From contig NZ_CP092462.1 in NCBI RefSeq assembly GCF_022387135.1, positions 2,480,001 to 2,544,000 of the forward strand: a stretch of DNA of 64,000 nucleotides, written 5' to 3'. The notes under the pieces were generated by a model that saw only the letters and a program-made list of their open reading frames with translations, made no database searches and was not told the origin of the DNA. Below are positions 34,907 to 44,646 of this stretch, one piece after another. This DNA comes from Comamonas sp. B21-038 (GTDB lineage Bacteria > Pseudomonadota > Gammaproteobacteria > Burkholderiales > Burkholderiaceae_C). The position numbers and the translations under genes were made by a program. The stretch's first letter is position 1. Each line of letters begins with the position of its first letter.

Positions 34907-35788
34907 ATGGATACTCTTTTCGGAATCCCGACAGCCGCGCTGATCGGCCAGCTCGTGGTGGGCCTGATCAATGGCTCGTTCTACGCGCTGATGAGCCTGG
35001 GCCTGTCGATCATCTTCGGCCTGCTGCATGTGGTGAACTTTGCCCACGGCGCACAGTACATGCTGGGCGCCTTTGTGGCCTGGGGCCTGCTGCACTACCT
35101 GGGGCTGAGCTACTGGTGGGCGCTGATCCTGGCGCCGCTGGTGGTGGCGGCCTTTGGCATCCTGCTGGAGCGCACGATGCTGCGCCACTTGTACGCGGTG
35201 GACCATGTCTACGCGCTGCTGCTCACCTTCGGCATCTCCATCCTGATGGAGGGCGCCTTCCGGCTGTGGTTTGGCGTCAGCGGCCAGCCCTACCCCAACC
35301 CGCTGCAAGGCGGCATCGATGTGGGCCTGAGCTTTTTGCCGATGTACCGCGTCTGGGTGATCCTGGCGGGCCTGGCCGTCTGCCTGGTGACCTGGTACTT
35401 TATCGAAAAAACCAAGCTGGGCGCCTACCTGCGCGCCGCCAACGAGAACACGCCGCTGGTGCGCACTTTCGGCATCAATGTGCCGCGCATGCTGACCCTG
35501 ACCTATGCGCTGGGCGTGGGCCTGGCCGGCTTCAGCGGCGTGATGGCCGCGCCCATCTACCAGGTCAGCCCGCTGATGGGTTCGAACCTGATGATCATCG
35601 TCTTTGCCGTGGTCGTCATCGGCGGCATGGGCTCGATCATGGGATCGATCATCACCGGCTTTGCGCTGGGCGCCATCGAAGGCCTGACCCGCGTCATCTA
35701 CCCCGAAGGCGCCGGCGTGGTCATCTTCATCGTGATGATCATCGTGCTGGCCGTGCGCCCCAACGGCCTGTTTGGTAGAGCGCACTGA
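34907..35788 (+). CDS. livH: Branched-chain amino acid-type ABC permease (LivH-like)
   Basis: The 293-residue membrane protein has about eight helices and LivH motifs: GLINGSFYALMSLGLSIIFG, VNFAHGAQYMLGAF, AANENTPLVRTFGIN and VVVIGGMGSIMGSIITG. The start at 34907 (MDTLFGIP) has GGCGGAGA as ribosome site. It is one half of the membrane channel together with LivM. Confidence 0.93.
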   Translation: MDTLFGIPTAALIGQLVVGLINGSFYALMSLGLSIIFGLLHVVNFAHGAQYMLGAFVAWGLLHYLGLSYWWALILAPLVVAAFGILLERTMLRHLYAVDHVYALLLTFGISILMEGAFRLWFGVSGQPYPNPLQGGIDVGLSFLPMYRVWVILAGLAVCLVTWYFIEKTKLGAYLRAANENTPLVRTFGINVPRMLTLTYALGVGLAGFSGVMAAPIYQVSPLMGSNLMIIVFAVVVIGGMGSIMGSIITGFALGAIEGLTRVIYPEGAGVVIFIVMIIVLAVRPNGLFGRAH

Positions 35789-35852
35789 TGCGCCCGCGCC
35801 GCCCTGCACCCTGGGTCTCCACCCAAGCTCTTGTCTTTCCCAAGGATTGAAC

Positions 35853-36866
35853 ATGCATTTCTTCTCACAACGCACCAACACCATCTTGCTGGTGCTGGCG
35901 CTGGTGGCCCTGCTGCTGGCGCCGCTGGTGGCCTACCCGGTCTTTCTGATCAAGCTGATGTGCTACGCGCTGCTGGCCGCATCGGTCAACCTGCTGATGG
36001 GTTACGCCGGCCTGCTGTCCTTTGGCCACGCCATGTTCTTTGGCACGGCCGGCTACGCCGCCGCGCATGCCATCAAGGTCTGGGGCTGGGACGGCTCGGC
36101 CGCCATCCTGCTGGCCATGCTCTGCGCGATGGCCGTGGCCGTGGTCACCGGGCTGCTGGCCATCCGCCGCCATGGCATCTACTTCTCGATGATCACCTTG
36201 GCCTTCTCCCAGGTCATCTACTTCTTCGCGTTGCGCCTGCCCTTTACCGGTGGTGAGGACGGCATCCAGAACGTGCCCCGGCCGGAGGTGTTTGGCTTTA
36301 TCTCGCTGGCCGACAACACCACGCTGTACTACTTTGCCGCCACCCTGGTCGCCGCCGCCTTCTGGCTCATCTACCGCATCGTCTATTCGCCCTTCGGCCA
36401 GGTGCTGCGCGCCATCCGCGACAGCGAGGCGCGCGCCCAGTCGCTGGGCTACCAGGTGCTGCGCTACAAGCTGGTGATCTTTGTGCTGTCGGCCGCGCTC
36501 GCCGGCCTGGCCGGTGCGCTCAAGGTCATCACCTTCCAGCTGGCCACCCTCAACGATGTGAACTGGACCACCTCGGGCGAGGCGCTGCTCATCTGCATCG
36601 TCGGCGGCCTGCAGACCTTGCTGGGCCCTGTCATCGGCGCGGCCATCATCGTCAGCATGCAGAACTACCTGGTCGCCATGGCCGAGTGGGTGCTGATCAT
36701 CCAGGGCCTCGTCTTTGTCGTCGTCGTGATGCTGTTCCGCAAGGGCATCATCGGCCAGCTCTACGCCTGGCTGGAAACCCGCCAGGCACGCCAGGCGGCA
36801 CCACAGTTGGAGGCCCACAACCAAGCCGAGCGCCAGAGCCGCAGCCAAACTGGACAAGGAGCATGA
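35853..36866 (+). CDS. livM: Branched-chain amino acid-type ABC permease (LivM-like)
   Basis: The 337-residue permease has LLMGYAGLLSFGHAMFFGTAGYAAA, AIRDSEARAQSLGY and VGGLQTLLGPVIGA, all typical of LivM. The start at 35853 is preceded by AAGGA. The C-terminal tail is Gln/Arg-rich and variable. It overlaps the following SDR gene by four bases. A matching periplasmic binding protein is encoded separately at 53053-54276 under an identical operator. Confidence 0.92.
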   Translation: MHFFSQRTNTILLVLALVALLLAPLVAYPVFLIKLMCYALLAASVNLLMGYAGLLSFGHAMFFGTAGYAAAHAIKVWGWDGSAAILLAMLCAMAVAVVTGLLAIRRHGIYFSMITLAFSQVIYFFALRLPFTGGEDGIQNVPRPEVFGFISLADNTTLYYFAATLVAAAFWLIYRIVYSPFGQVLRAIRDSEARAQSLGYQVLRYKLVIFVLSAALAGLAGALKVITFQLATLNDVNWTTSGEALLICIVGGLQTLLGPVIGAAIIVSMQNYLVAMAEWVLIIQGLVFVVVVMLFRKGIIGQLYAWLETRQARQAAPQLEAHNQAERQSRSQTGQGA

Positions 36867-37693
36867 GCATGAGCGACCCAACATCCGTACCCGCGCAAGC
36901 CGCTGTCCAGCCCCAAGCCCCCAGCCATTTCCCCGAAACGCCCGGCTTGCTGCAAGGCCGCCTGGCCCTCATCACCGGCGCAGCCAGCGGCATCGGCCAG
37001 GCCATAGCCATCAGCTTTGCCAAGGCCGGCGCCCGCGTCATCGTGACCGACCTGGACACTGCACGCTGCGCCGACACCCTGGCCCAGGTAAAAGCCGCAG
37101 GCACAGACGGCTGGGCCTTTGCGCTCGACGTCACCGATCTGGAGGCCTGCCAAACACTGGCCGCCCGCATCGGCAGCGACATCGGCCCGGTGGACACCCT
37201 CGTCAACAACGCCGGCCTGCTGATCCGCGAAGGCATCGACCACCCCCAGGCATCGCGCCACCTGCGCCAGGTCATCGATGTGAACGTGTTTGGCCTCTAC
37301 AACATGGTGCAGTCCTGGCTGCCTGCGCTGCGCGCCACGCGCGGCTGCATCCTCAACATCGCCTCCGGCGCGGCCTTTATCGCCCAAGGCAACGCCATGG
37401 GCTACTCCGCCTCCAAAGGTGCCGTAAAAATGGCCACCCAGACCTTGGCCCTGGACCTGGGCCGCGACGGCATCCGCGTCAACGCCCTCGCCCCCGGCGT
37501 CATCCACACCCCCATGACCGAAGCCACCCGCAACAACCCGCAGCGCCTACAAGGCTTTATCCAGCGCACGCCTGCTGGGCGGATTGGCGTGCCGCAAGAG
37601 CTGGCCGGGCCGGCGGTGTTTTTGGTGTCGGGGCTGGCTAGTTATGTGAATGGGGTGACGTTGCCGGTGGATGGAGGGACGGTGGCGGTTTAG
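36863..37693 (+). CDS. Short-chain dehydrogenase/reductase
   Basis: This 276-residue SDR has TGAASGIG, NNAGLL, NIASGAAFI and YSASK in the active site, and VDGG near the C terminus. A variable Pro/Gln-rich tail of about 30 residues precedes the core. ATGs at 36863 and 36869 are both possible; the second is better spaced from AAGGA. It is the last gene before the Gabija island. Its partner in the pathway, the enoyl-CoA hydratase, resumes at 42859. Confidence 0.88.
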   Translation: MSMSDPTSVPAQAAVQPQAPSHFPETPGLLQGRLALITGAASGIGQAIAISFAKAGARVIVTDLDTARCADTLAQVKAAGTDGWAFALDVTDLEACQTLAARIGSDIGPVDTLVNNAGLLIREGIDHPQASRHLRQVIDVNVFGLYNMVQSWLPALRATRGCILNIASGAAFIAQGNAMGYSASKGAVKMATQTLALDLGRDGIRVNALAPGVIHTPMTEATRNNPQRLQGFIQRTPAGRIGVPQELAGPAVFLVSGLASYVNGVTLPVDGGTVAV

Positions 37694-37962
37694 GGCGGGT
37701 GTTTGTTAAGCGCCGTCGATCATCTCTAACAATGATCGAAGACAACCGTCTATGTACTGGCTAAGGCGTACGTGCAAATGATGACGCTGCGCGATAAGGG
37801 CATCATTCTTAATCGCCCCTTTAGCTACTTCAGCAAGATCTAGCTAGGCACCGACCCTACTTGATCTAGTAGCAAGAGCGACGGTAGAAGACCTTAAGAA
37901 GCTTACACGTATGGCGCTGACGTGCGCGTGTGGACAGGGGCCGACTACGCGACGCATGCCAT
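37694..37962. other. Left edge of the defence island
   Basis: Base composition falls from GC-rich to mixed here. Several stop-interrupted frames run through it. I found no transposase, integrase or clear repeat at the boundary. Confidence 0.4.
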
Positions 37963-38946
37963 CTAGAGCGAACGGATGGATGCGTATCTTCCCCCAATAC
38001 GCTCACCATCCGACAGCATTTGTACGACGCAATTTGTTGAAGAGTCAACTAAGACACCGTCTAGCATCTCACCAAACTTCGGTTTTGAATATGACAGGTC
38101 TGGCCCCAGGTCTGCCAGTGTCCCAGCGAGATAATCAGCCAGACGGATAAGCGCGTCGAACCTATTCTCACCTGCCTTCTCTGGCAATTCAAACCAGATT
38201 TTCGGCAGCTCCAATATTAGTCTACCTTGTGCACCAACCTCTTGCGACCGAGCCTGAGAAGACATCATCAGCACAAAATAGACATACGCCAAGTCATAAA
38301 CCACAGTGTCGTTATGCTCAATTAGCTTATCCCTGTCTGAAATCCACCTCATATCCCCCGCGCGAGTAGAATGCGCAACAAGATAGAACATGGTCGCTGC
38401 GAATGCAGACGCGAGGTGAATCTGCCTAGCCAGCTTGGCATTCGGCTGCTTCCTTGCCAAATCTTTCGCAAAAATTCGCAGCCGCTGAGTCACTTCCTTA
38501 AAATACATCGAATCGACTGCATCGCTAGCAGGCGAATTAATGCCCATCGATTCAATAAAATCACAGACGTCGGGTATGAAATTTAACATGTCTTCGATAC
38601 GCAAATAGTCTCGTAGCAGAGCAGACTTTCTTTCTATGACGAAAGATACGCTAAACGTTACCGGCTCTGGACACGTCAGGTACTGCATCAACCCTATTGG
38701 CACTCGTTGAACTTTTTTTATATCCTGCGGTGCAACCGCTGAGAGGTACTCCATGATTTCCGCTGTCTTGTCGTGGTGCGCGATGACCACAAACGAGAAA
38801 ACATCGTTCTTCTTTTCTTTATCGTCGATGCAGTAATCTGAAACGATTGTCCATGGCATACCTGCAGGGTAGCCTGAAAACCATTGCCTCATCGATTTTC
38901 TGATATTTTTCGTAGTTGTTTCAAGCACTGGCAGCAGATCAATCAT
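37963..38946 (-). CDS. Unknown protein, companion of the Gabija genes
   Basis: This 327-residue protein is not recognised. It is predicted soluble and helical, with MRQWFSGYPAGMPWTIVSDY, DDKEKKNDVFSFVVIAHHDK, IHLASAFAATMFYLVAHSTRAGDM and a C terminus VLVDSSTNCVVQMLSDGERI. There is no Walker, nuclease or membrane motif that I can see. It has the same strand and AT-rich codon use as gajB, 184 bases downstream of it, and may be cotranscribed. It could be an extra component, a regulator or an unrelated island gene. Confidence 0.6.
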   Translation of the reverse strand: MIDLLPVLETTTKNIRKSMRQWFSGYPAGMPWTIVSDYCIDDKEKKNDVFSFVVIAHHDKTAEIMEYLSAVAPQDIKKVQRVPIGLMQYLTCPEPVTFSVSFVIERKSALLRDYLRIEDMLNFIPDVCDFIESMGINSPASDAVDSMYFKEVTQRLRIFAKDLARKQPNAKLARQIHLASAFAATMFYLVAHSTRAGDMRWISDRDKLIEHNDTVVYDLAYVYFVLMMSSQARSQEVGAQGRLILELPKIWFELPEKAGENRFDALIRLADYLAGTLADLGPDLSYSKPKFGEMLDGVLVDSSTNCVVQMLSDGERIGGRYASIRSL

Positions 38947-39130
38947 CACTCTCTTCCTTCTATGGCGCCCATTACTTCAATATATTTCCTCACCCGTGAC
39001 GCGCGATTCATTATATTTAAACTGGAAAATTCCTACTGAGAATCAAGCGCTAGCACCAAAGATATATTAATGGCATTCTCAATGCATGAACCAAACTAGG
39101 CCCTATGGCAATATCGATCGGAATTTATTT

Positions 39131-40762
39131 TTAACGATTCAAAGATTTGAATAGATTTTCAAGACCAGGCAACCCCAAGAAATCCGAAGGACTGGCATTT
39201 TTAGTTTCACCACTTGCATTAATTCGCTTACTAGTGTGAACTAAGAAACATGCGTTTTTTGCTCTAGTGATCCCAACATAATGCAGGTTGAGATCTTGTT
39301 CCCAATCCGGGAAAACACGATCACTGTAGCTCTTACCAGGCACGCGCTTGGGAAAGACCCAGTCAACCAAATCTAAATGAATTACGACATCAAACTCTAA
39401 ACCCTTCGATTTGTGAAGTGTCATACACTGAACTTGATCTTGGGTCGCTGGAAGATAATAATTTAGTGCCTCACGATCGTTGATAATCCGACGAAGTACA
39501 TCCTGTTCGTAGGCTGTAGGCAGCTTGTCGAGCAGAACTGTAGAAGCAGCAACTAAGCACTCCTCCAACTCATCTACAGCAACGCTCCGTACTTTTTTAA
39601 TGCTGTCACGGAGTGATCTAATTCGACCTCTATTACCATCTGATACTGAGCTATATGCGTTTACGATATCATCAGCCAGCAACTCATTATTAAATTTGTA
39701 TTCGAGAAGCAACACCCAAAGCTGAGAGATCTTGGACTCTATCTTCGTAAGATCATCGTCGAAGAAAATTTTACAGGGTATGGAGAGTTTCTCCCGAAGC
39801 CGTTTAAGACCTGAATTATACCTTGTAAGAATCCCAATATTTGAGTTGCTTTTCACTGCAAATTTTTTAGCAATTTGGGGAACTATTTTGTTTATTTTTT
39901 CGGCAGCATCAAGCTCAGTGCCATCCATTAAAATTTGATACACTCGCAAATCATCACATTCAGAAATACTAACACTCGATGAGAAAAGTCGATTCGCGTA
40001 ATTAGAAATTGATATATGACAGCGGTGATTCATGGAGATAGCAATATGATGAAAGCTTGAAAGTGCTACAAGCTGCTTGAGAAATTCTGGACTACTTTTT
40101 CTCCAGCCATATATTGATTGCTGTACATCTCCCACGCAAACTCCACGAATATTAATCTTCAGCAACTGCAAAAATAACTGATGTTGGGCAGCCGAAGTAT
40201 CCTGATATTCATCTATATAAACGGTAGAATATCTTGCCTTAATATAACGACGACACGCCTCAGATTTACTAAGAATATGATTTGCAAGAAATGGTATATA
40301 TGGAAAATATAAGCACCCAATTTTGTAAAGCTCTTCTATCGTAGCTAAATAGCTCTCGAAGTTTTCAGAAGTCATTTCCCCAATTTGCTGCTCAATCTCA
40401 TCAATGGCCTCCTTCTCTTGACTTGATAGCTCATCTGGAAATTTTGGTTCTTGCTTAGATGTGCAATTAAAAATAAATTTAGAAAAGGGGAGGATTATTT
40501 CCGATATACAGAATGCATCTATAGTGCCAAAAAAGCTAGCCTTAACATCTTTCCCCTGGCGCTTACACCTCTCTGAGAGCTCCATGCTAGCTTTTCGCGT
40601 GAATGTAATAGCAACAATACCTTGATGCCGTTTTAGAGAATCAACTTCGTTTCTAATTTTTTCAGAAATAACAGTCGTTTTCCCACTCCCTGGACATGCA
40701 GTGATAACTAAATTTCCAGGATATTTGATAGCATCTATCTGGCCGTCGGTGAAATCTATCAT
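39131..40762 (-). CDS. gajB: Gabija UvrD-like helicase (GajB)
   Basis: The 543-residue SF1A helicase has Walker A ACPGSGKTT at 22-30, ITFTRKASMELSER (motif Ia), FGTIDAFC, Walker B YIDEYQDTS at 182-190, motif III GDVQQSIYGWR at 211-221, MTLHKSKGLEFD (motif V) and YVGITRAKN (motif VI). It starts one base after the gajA stop on the same strand. In the Gabija anti-phage system GajB senses DNA termini and acts with GajA. The protein lacks long accessory domains, as GajB proteins do. Low GC content compared with the flanks supports acquisition. Confidence 0.88.
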   Translation of the reverse strand: MIDFTDGQIDAIKYPGNLVITACPGSGKTTVISEKIRNEVDSLKRHQGIVAITFTRKASMELSERCKRQGKDVKASFFGTIDAFCISEIILPFSKFIFNCTSKQEPKFPDELSSQEKEAIDEIEQQIGEMTSENFESYLATIEELYKIGCLYFPYIPFLANHILSKSEACRRYIKARYSTVYIDEYQDTSAAQHQLFLQLLKINIRGVCVGDVQQSIYGWRKSSPEFLKQLVALSSFHHIAISMNHRCHISISNYANRLFSSSVSISECDDLRVYQILMDGTELDAAEKINKIVPQIAKKFAVKSNSNIGILTRYNSGLKRLREKLSIPCKIFFDDDLTKIESKISQLWVLLLEYKFNNELLADDIVNAYSSVSDGNRGRIRSLRDSIKKVRSVAVDELEECLVAASTVLLDKLPTAYEQDVLRRIINDREALNYYLPATQDQVQCMTLHKSKGLEFDVVIHLDLVDWVFPKRVPGKSYSDRVFPDWEQDLNLHYVGITRAKNACFLVHTSKRINASGETKNASPSDFLGLPGLENLFKSLNR

Positions 40763-40763
40763 T

Positions 40764-42470
40764 TTATCCTCTTGCTTGATTAATGCAGTGGAATAAAGCG
40801 CGAGCTATTTCTCCATCTCTGATTTTAGACAAATTGGAAGATTGGCTACTTAGAAACTCCCGCATCCTTATAGCCTTCTTAGCTTGAAGGTATGTGATAG
40901 CCGATGAAATATCTGCTTTTGACGTATATTCCAAAATTTCACTCTGCATTTCTATTGCCAAATCATGCTCCAAGTCAATTTTGGAAAGAAAAATTCCCTT
41001 CTTGTTAACTTTTCTAGAGCATTCCTGCCAAAGTCCATTAGAAATTAAGTCATCATGAGTAGTTTTTTCACTCATATGATTTTGCTTCTTAAAACCTGCT
41101 ATTGTTAAACATCGATTAATTCCAGCTAAATTTTTATATAACCTTTTCTTTTTTGTGACATCAGATAAATCATTATCGGTTCTTATTGTCCAAGGGATTT
41201 CCATCGCATTTAATATATTGACATAGACTTGAAACTGCACACCATCAACACCAAGAATAGAAATATTATAAAAATCAAGATCTATATCAAGACATTTTGC
41301 TAATTCCGTGTAAAATAGCTGTTCTGACGGGCCCTCGACGAGAAACACGCTTTTCGCAAAAAATGCTTCTGCTGGAAGAATACTCATTCTATACCCTAGC
41401 TCATCCCAGGCATCGTCGATACATTTTGCACAACCTCCACTTGCAGCATGACTTTTACCGCCCTTCAACTTTATATGCACAATAGATTCAGGAGAAAATC
41501 TAGCTGTTATTTGAGGGGAGTGCGTAGTAATAAATGTTTGCCCGGGAAGCTCGCTTATTAGGTAGTCAGCCAGCTTTCTTTGCTGATGCGGATGAAGGTG
41601 TGCCTCAGGCTCCTCGATACAATAGAATACAACTTCACTATCAGGGTCGAATTCCCTTTCGCTTTTTGCTTTCCAAAGTGAAAGCAGAATTTGATTATTT
41701 CTACCATCTCCGCCAAGTGAAATACGAGCACCAGCAGTGCTTGCTCCCAATTTCAAACTGTCAATGAACTGCTGTGTCTCTATCGCCCCTGAGTCCAAAT
41801 GCACAGAATAAGAAGAAAGGTCATGAGAGAGCTTTGACAATTCAGCATTTACCGCCTCGGTTGCTCCTTTTACGTAGTGCAACTCTTGAACACGTTTATT
41901 GATGGAACTTAACCCCTTCTCAATCGTCGTAAGCTTAACTTTATCTTCCTCTATTTGTTTTTCACAACGATTCTCTTGCGAAATTTTCAGAAGTTGGCGC
42001 TTTTCAGCGTTGATATATTTTTCCAAGTCTCTTTGGGATTTAACATATCTCAAATTCAAATATTTTAAATAATATCTCCCGGCAACCTCTTCAAGATCAT
42101 TCAACGCAGGACCACACCACAATGTATAGCTTAGACTATCCCGTTTTGCGGCATACCGTAGGATACATTTACCATCATCTCCAACTTTTCCTTTGAGTAT
42201 TGAAAGAACTGCATCCTCTGTAACTTCTTTAAAATACAGATCGATGCATATGTCATCACTTTGTTTGCCATTGAGTTCAAAGTGAAAATCTGCCTCGGAT
42301 GGTTCAAGTTCACTTTCCGCCAAGCTTTTATCAAGCAAGAGGCGCATCGCATATATTAGATTGGTCTTCCCGCTATCGTTGGCCCCTATCACCAAAGTGC
42401 TTTTATTGAAATTAATTTCAGCATTTAGATAGTTTCGAAAACCTGCTATTGAAATCTTCTCTATTTCCAT
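40764..42470 (-). CDS. gajA: Gabija OLD-type ATPase/TOPRIM nuclease (GajA)
   Basis: The 568-residue protein has an OLD-type ATPase domain: Walker A GANDSGKTN at 29-37, ABC signature region SLGGDGRNNQ at 251-260, Walker B with VFYCIEEPEAHLHP at 281-294 and TTHSPQ at 315-320. A C-terminal TOPRIM nuclease domain follows, with the acidic Glu in LVEGPSE (Glu379) and Asp residues in RTDND (430-434). A coiled-coil insert covers about 150-215. In Gabija, GajA nicks DNA when nucleotide levels fall. Gene order gajA-gajB with a 1-base gap is diagnostic. A plain OLD nuclease is less likely because of the helicase partner. Confidence 0.87.
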   Translation of the reverse strand: MEIEKISIAGFRNYLNAEINFNKSTLVIGANDSGKTNLIYAMRLLLDKSLAESELEPSEADFHFELNGKQSDDICIDLYFKEVTEDAVLSILKGKVGDDGKCILRYAAKRDSLSYTLWCGPALNDLEEVAGRYYLKYLNLRYVKSQRDLEKYINAEKRQLLKISQENRCEKQIEEDKVKLTTIEKGLSSINKRVQELHYVKGATEAVNAELSKLSHDLSSYSVHLDSGAIETQQFIDSLKLGASTAGARISLGGDGRNNQILLSLWKAKSEREFDPDSEVVFYCIEEPEAHLHPHQQRKLADYLISELPGQTFITTHSPQITARFSPESIVHIKLKGGKSHAASGGCAKCIDDAWDELGYRMSILPAEAFFAKSVFLVEGPSEQLFYTELAKCLDIDLDFYNISILGVDGVQFQVYVNILNAMEIPWTIRTDNDLSDVTKKKRLYKNLAGINRCLTIAGFKKQNHMSEKTTHDDLISNGLWQECSRKVNKKGIFLSKIDLEHDLAIEMQSEILEYTSKADISSAITYLQAKKAIRMREFLSSQSSNLSKIRDGEIARALFHCINQARG

Positions 42471-42858
42471 TTCTCTTCCTTTTTACAAGTCTTAGAAAGC
42501 AGCTCACCCGCCTCAGAAGTCAAACCTATCCATGATGAAAGGCTAATTTTCGGTAAGTTCAGATACGTCTCCCCTTATCCTAACCGTGAATGTCTCCAGG
42601 CCTCCGCAGCTAACTGAAGTCAATAGATGACTTCCACTGGGTACAACGGCCCATGCATATCCCATGTACTTTCAACGCCCACACGAGAAGTCCCCCGCCC
42701 CAGTAGCGCCATATCCGAGCCAAGCTTTTCATCCCCCCAATCACCTGAGCGACACCCCCACCCCCTCCCCGTACCAACCCGCTTGAGCCCTCCGCCGTTA
42801 TTCGCTAATATTTACTTGCCGACCGGTAAATTACTAGTATTCAACCAGGAGACCCTGC
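42471..42858. promoter_or_regulatory. Right edge of island and enoyl-CoA hydratase promoter with operator C
   Basis: Composition returns to GC-rich over this gap. At its end a promoter reads TTGAGC (42783-42788), 17 bases, TAATAT (42806-42811), immediately followed by the palindrome TTTACTTGCCGACCGGTAAA (42811-42830), the operator C of the locus. AGGAGA and the ATG at 42859 follow. The rest shows no gene. Confidence 0.75.
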
Positions 42859-43632
42859 ATGGCCTACAACACGCTCATCGTCGACATCAAGGACAAGATT
42901 GCCGTTGTCACCCTCAACCGCCCGCCCGTCAACGCGCAGAACAAGGAGTTTCGCAACGAGATCATGGAGCTGTTTGACGAGCTGTCTGACCGCGACGATG
43001 TGGCCTGCATCGTGCTCACGGGCACGGGCAAGGTGTTCTCGGCCGGTGCCGACATTCGCGAGCGCCCCAACCTGGCGGGTGAGCCCGGTGCCTATGGCCG
43101 CCACAACCGCCTGGTGCGCGAGTCGAACAACGCGATCATGGAATGCTCCAAGCCCATCATTGCGGCGATCAACGGCCCGGCGCTGGGGGCTGGGTTTGGG
43201 CTGGTGATGGCTTCGGACATCTGGGTGGCCTCGGAAGATGCCTATTTCTCGATGCCTGAAATCAATGTGGGCCTGGCGGGGGGCGTGACCTTCTTGCAGC
43301 GCTATTTCAGCCAATCGCGCGCGCGCCGCATGTTCTTTACCGGCATGAAGGTGTCGGCGCAAGAGATGTACCGCCTGGGCCTGATCGAGGCCTGCCTGCC
43401 CGCCGACCAGCTGATGCCCTATGCGATGGAGATGGCGCGCGAGATTGCCTCCAAGAGCCCCATCGCCTTGCGCCTGGCCAAGGAAGCTGCGCGCATGACC
43501 TTGCTGATGCCCACGCGTGATGCCTACCGCTACGAGCAAGGCAACACCGTGGCGCTGTCCAAGACGGAAGACACGCGCGAGGCGCAGCAGGCGTTTTTGG
43601 AAAAGCGCGAGCCGGTCTACAAGGGCCGCTGA
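42859..43632 (+). CDS. Enoyl-CoA hydratase/isomerase
   Basis: The 257-residue crotonase has the oxyanion-hole segments VFSAGADIRERP and GPALGAGFGL and a catalytic Glu in SMPEINVGLAGG. It probably hydrates or isomerises an enoyl-CoA of the pathway. It is separated from the upstream SDR/Liv operon only by the Gabija island but has its own promoter with operator C, so it stays under the same control. AAGCGEP-type C terminus (EKREPVYKGR) is typical. Confidence 0.92.
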   Translation: MAYNTLIVDIKDKIAVVTLNRPPVNAQNKEFRNEIMELFDELSDRDDVACIVLTGTGKVFSAGADIRERPNLAGEPGAYGRHNRLVRESNNAIMECSKPIIAAINGPALGAGFGLVMASDIWVASEDAYFSMPEINVGLAGGVTFLQRYFSQSRARRMFFTGMKVSAQEMYRLGLIEACLPADQLMPYAMEMAREIASKSPIALRLAKEAARMTLLMPTRDAYRYEQGNTVALSKTEDTREAQQAFLEKREPVYKGR

Positions 43633-43980
43633 GACTAGCCGGGTACCGCTAAGAGCCGCTGACACAGGCCTTGATAGGTTGTTGCCTCGCCGGTCGCGCC
43701 CTGTCCTGCCGGGGGCGAGCCTCAACTGCAAACCATCGGTTTGCTGGGCCTTGTTAGCGGCCCCCCTTCCCACGTGCCGAGAATCATCGATCGCTGCCGC
43801 CCCTGGGCTACAACCCTGGGGCAACGCAGCCTTTGCGCCCCCCCGACAGCGTCGGGCTGGGCCCGATGGATGGATGATTTTCGTTGAACTATGATGGTGC
43901 CACCGCCCAGAAGCCACAAGCCGCCGGGTGCGGATCGACCGTCTCCCGGGCGATATCAGGGCAAATAAATTTTGGTGACT
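43633..43980. other. Gap between hydratase and TetR genes
   Basis: GC-rich gap with a hairpin CCCGAC-AGC-GTCGGG (43842-43856) and other short inverted repeats, no convincing gene and no copy of the shared operator. The TetR promoter is not obvious. Confidence 0.4.
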
Positions 43981-44628
43981 ATGCAAAAAAACACGACGAA
44001 AACCTCCGACGCCCCCGAAGAAGGCAGCATCACGCGCATGCGTGTGGAAGACCGGAAAGAGCAACTGATAGAAATAGCGATGCGGCTGTTTGCCACCAAG
44101 GGCTTTGACGGCACCTCGCTGCGCGACATTGCCGAAGAGGCCCAGATCACCAAGGCCGCGCTGTACTACCACTTCCCCAACAAGGATGCGCTCTACGAAA
44201 GCATCCTGGTCGATGGCATGCGCACCCTCGTCAACTACGTGTCTGCAGCCATGGGCAAGGTGACCAGCCCCGAGGCCAAGGTGCGCGAGTTCATGCTGTC
44301 CTCGGCAGACTATATGGAGCGCAACCGCGACTCCTGGATCGCCGGCTCCAACATGTTCTGGTTTGGCGACAATGCCAAGCCCCGTACCGAGAATCTGGCC
44401 CTGCGCGACCAGTATGAAAAACTGCTGCGCGACGCGATCCAGCAAGCTGTGGACAGCCAGGTGTTCCAGAAGGTGGACCCCACCATTGCCAGCCGCATGC
44501 TGCTGGCCGTGCTGAACCAGCTGCCCCGCTGGCACTCGCCCACCGGGCGGCTCAGCACCCGCCAGGTGGTGCAGCAGTACATTGACATGATTTTCCAGGG
44601 GCTGCTGGCTAGCAATCCAACACGCTAA
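43981..44628 (+). CDS. TetR-family transcriptional regulator
   Basis: The 215-residue protein has an N-terminal TetR helix-turn-helix (TSLRDIAEEAQITKAALYYHF followed by NKDALY) at about 45-72 and a helical ligand domain ending QYIDMIFQGLL. The ATG at 43981 is preferred over upstream GTG/TTG codons. It is the only TetR gene in the locus and the obvious candidate to bind the four shared palindromes; the ligand might be an acyl-CoA. No operator copy lies upstream of it, so autoregulation is not evident. Confidence 0.92.
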   Translation: MQKNTTKTSDAPEEGSITRMRVEDRKEQLIEIAMRLFATKGFDGTSLRDIAEEAQITKAALYYHFPNKDALYESILVDGMRTLVNYVSAAMGKVTSPEAKVREFMLSSADYMERNRDSWIAGSNMFWFGDNAKPRTENLALRDQYEKLLRDAIQQAVDSQVFQKVDPTIASRMLLAVLNQLPRWHSPTGRLSTRQVVQQYIDMIFQGLLASNPTR

Positions 44629-44646
44629 AGCTACTCCCCATAAAAA

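Noticed and set aside
40764-42470. GajA as a stand-alone OLD nuclease or RecF-like repair protein
   Set aside because: The C-terminal TOPRIM domain and the tightly linked UvrD-like helicase fit Gabija better.
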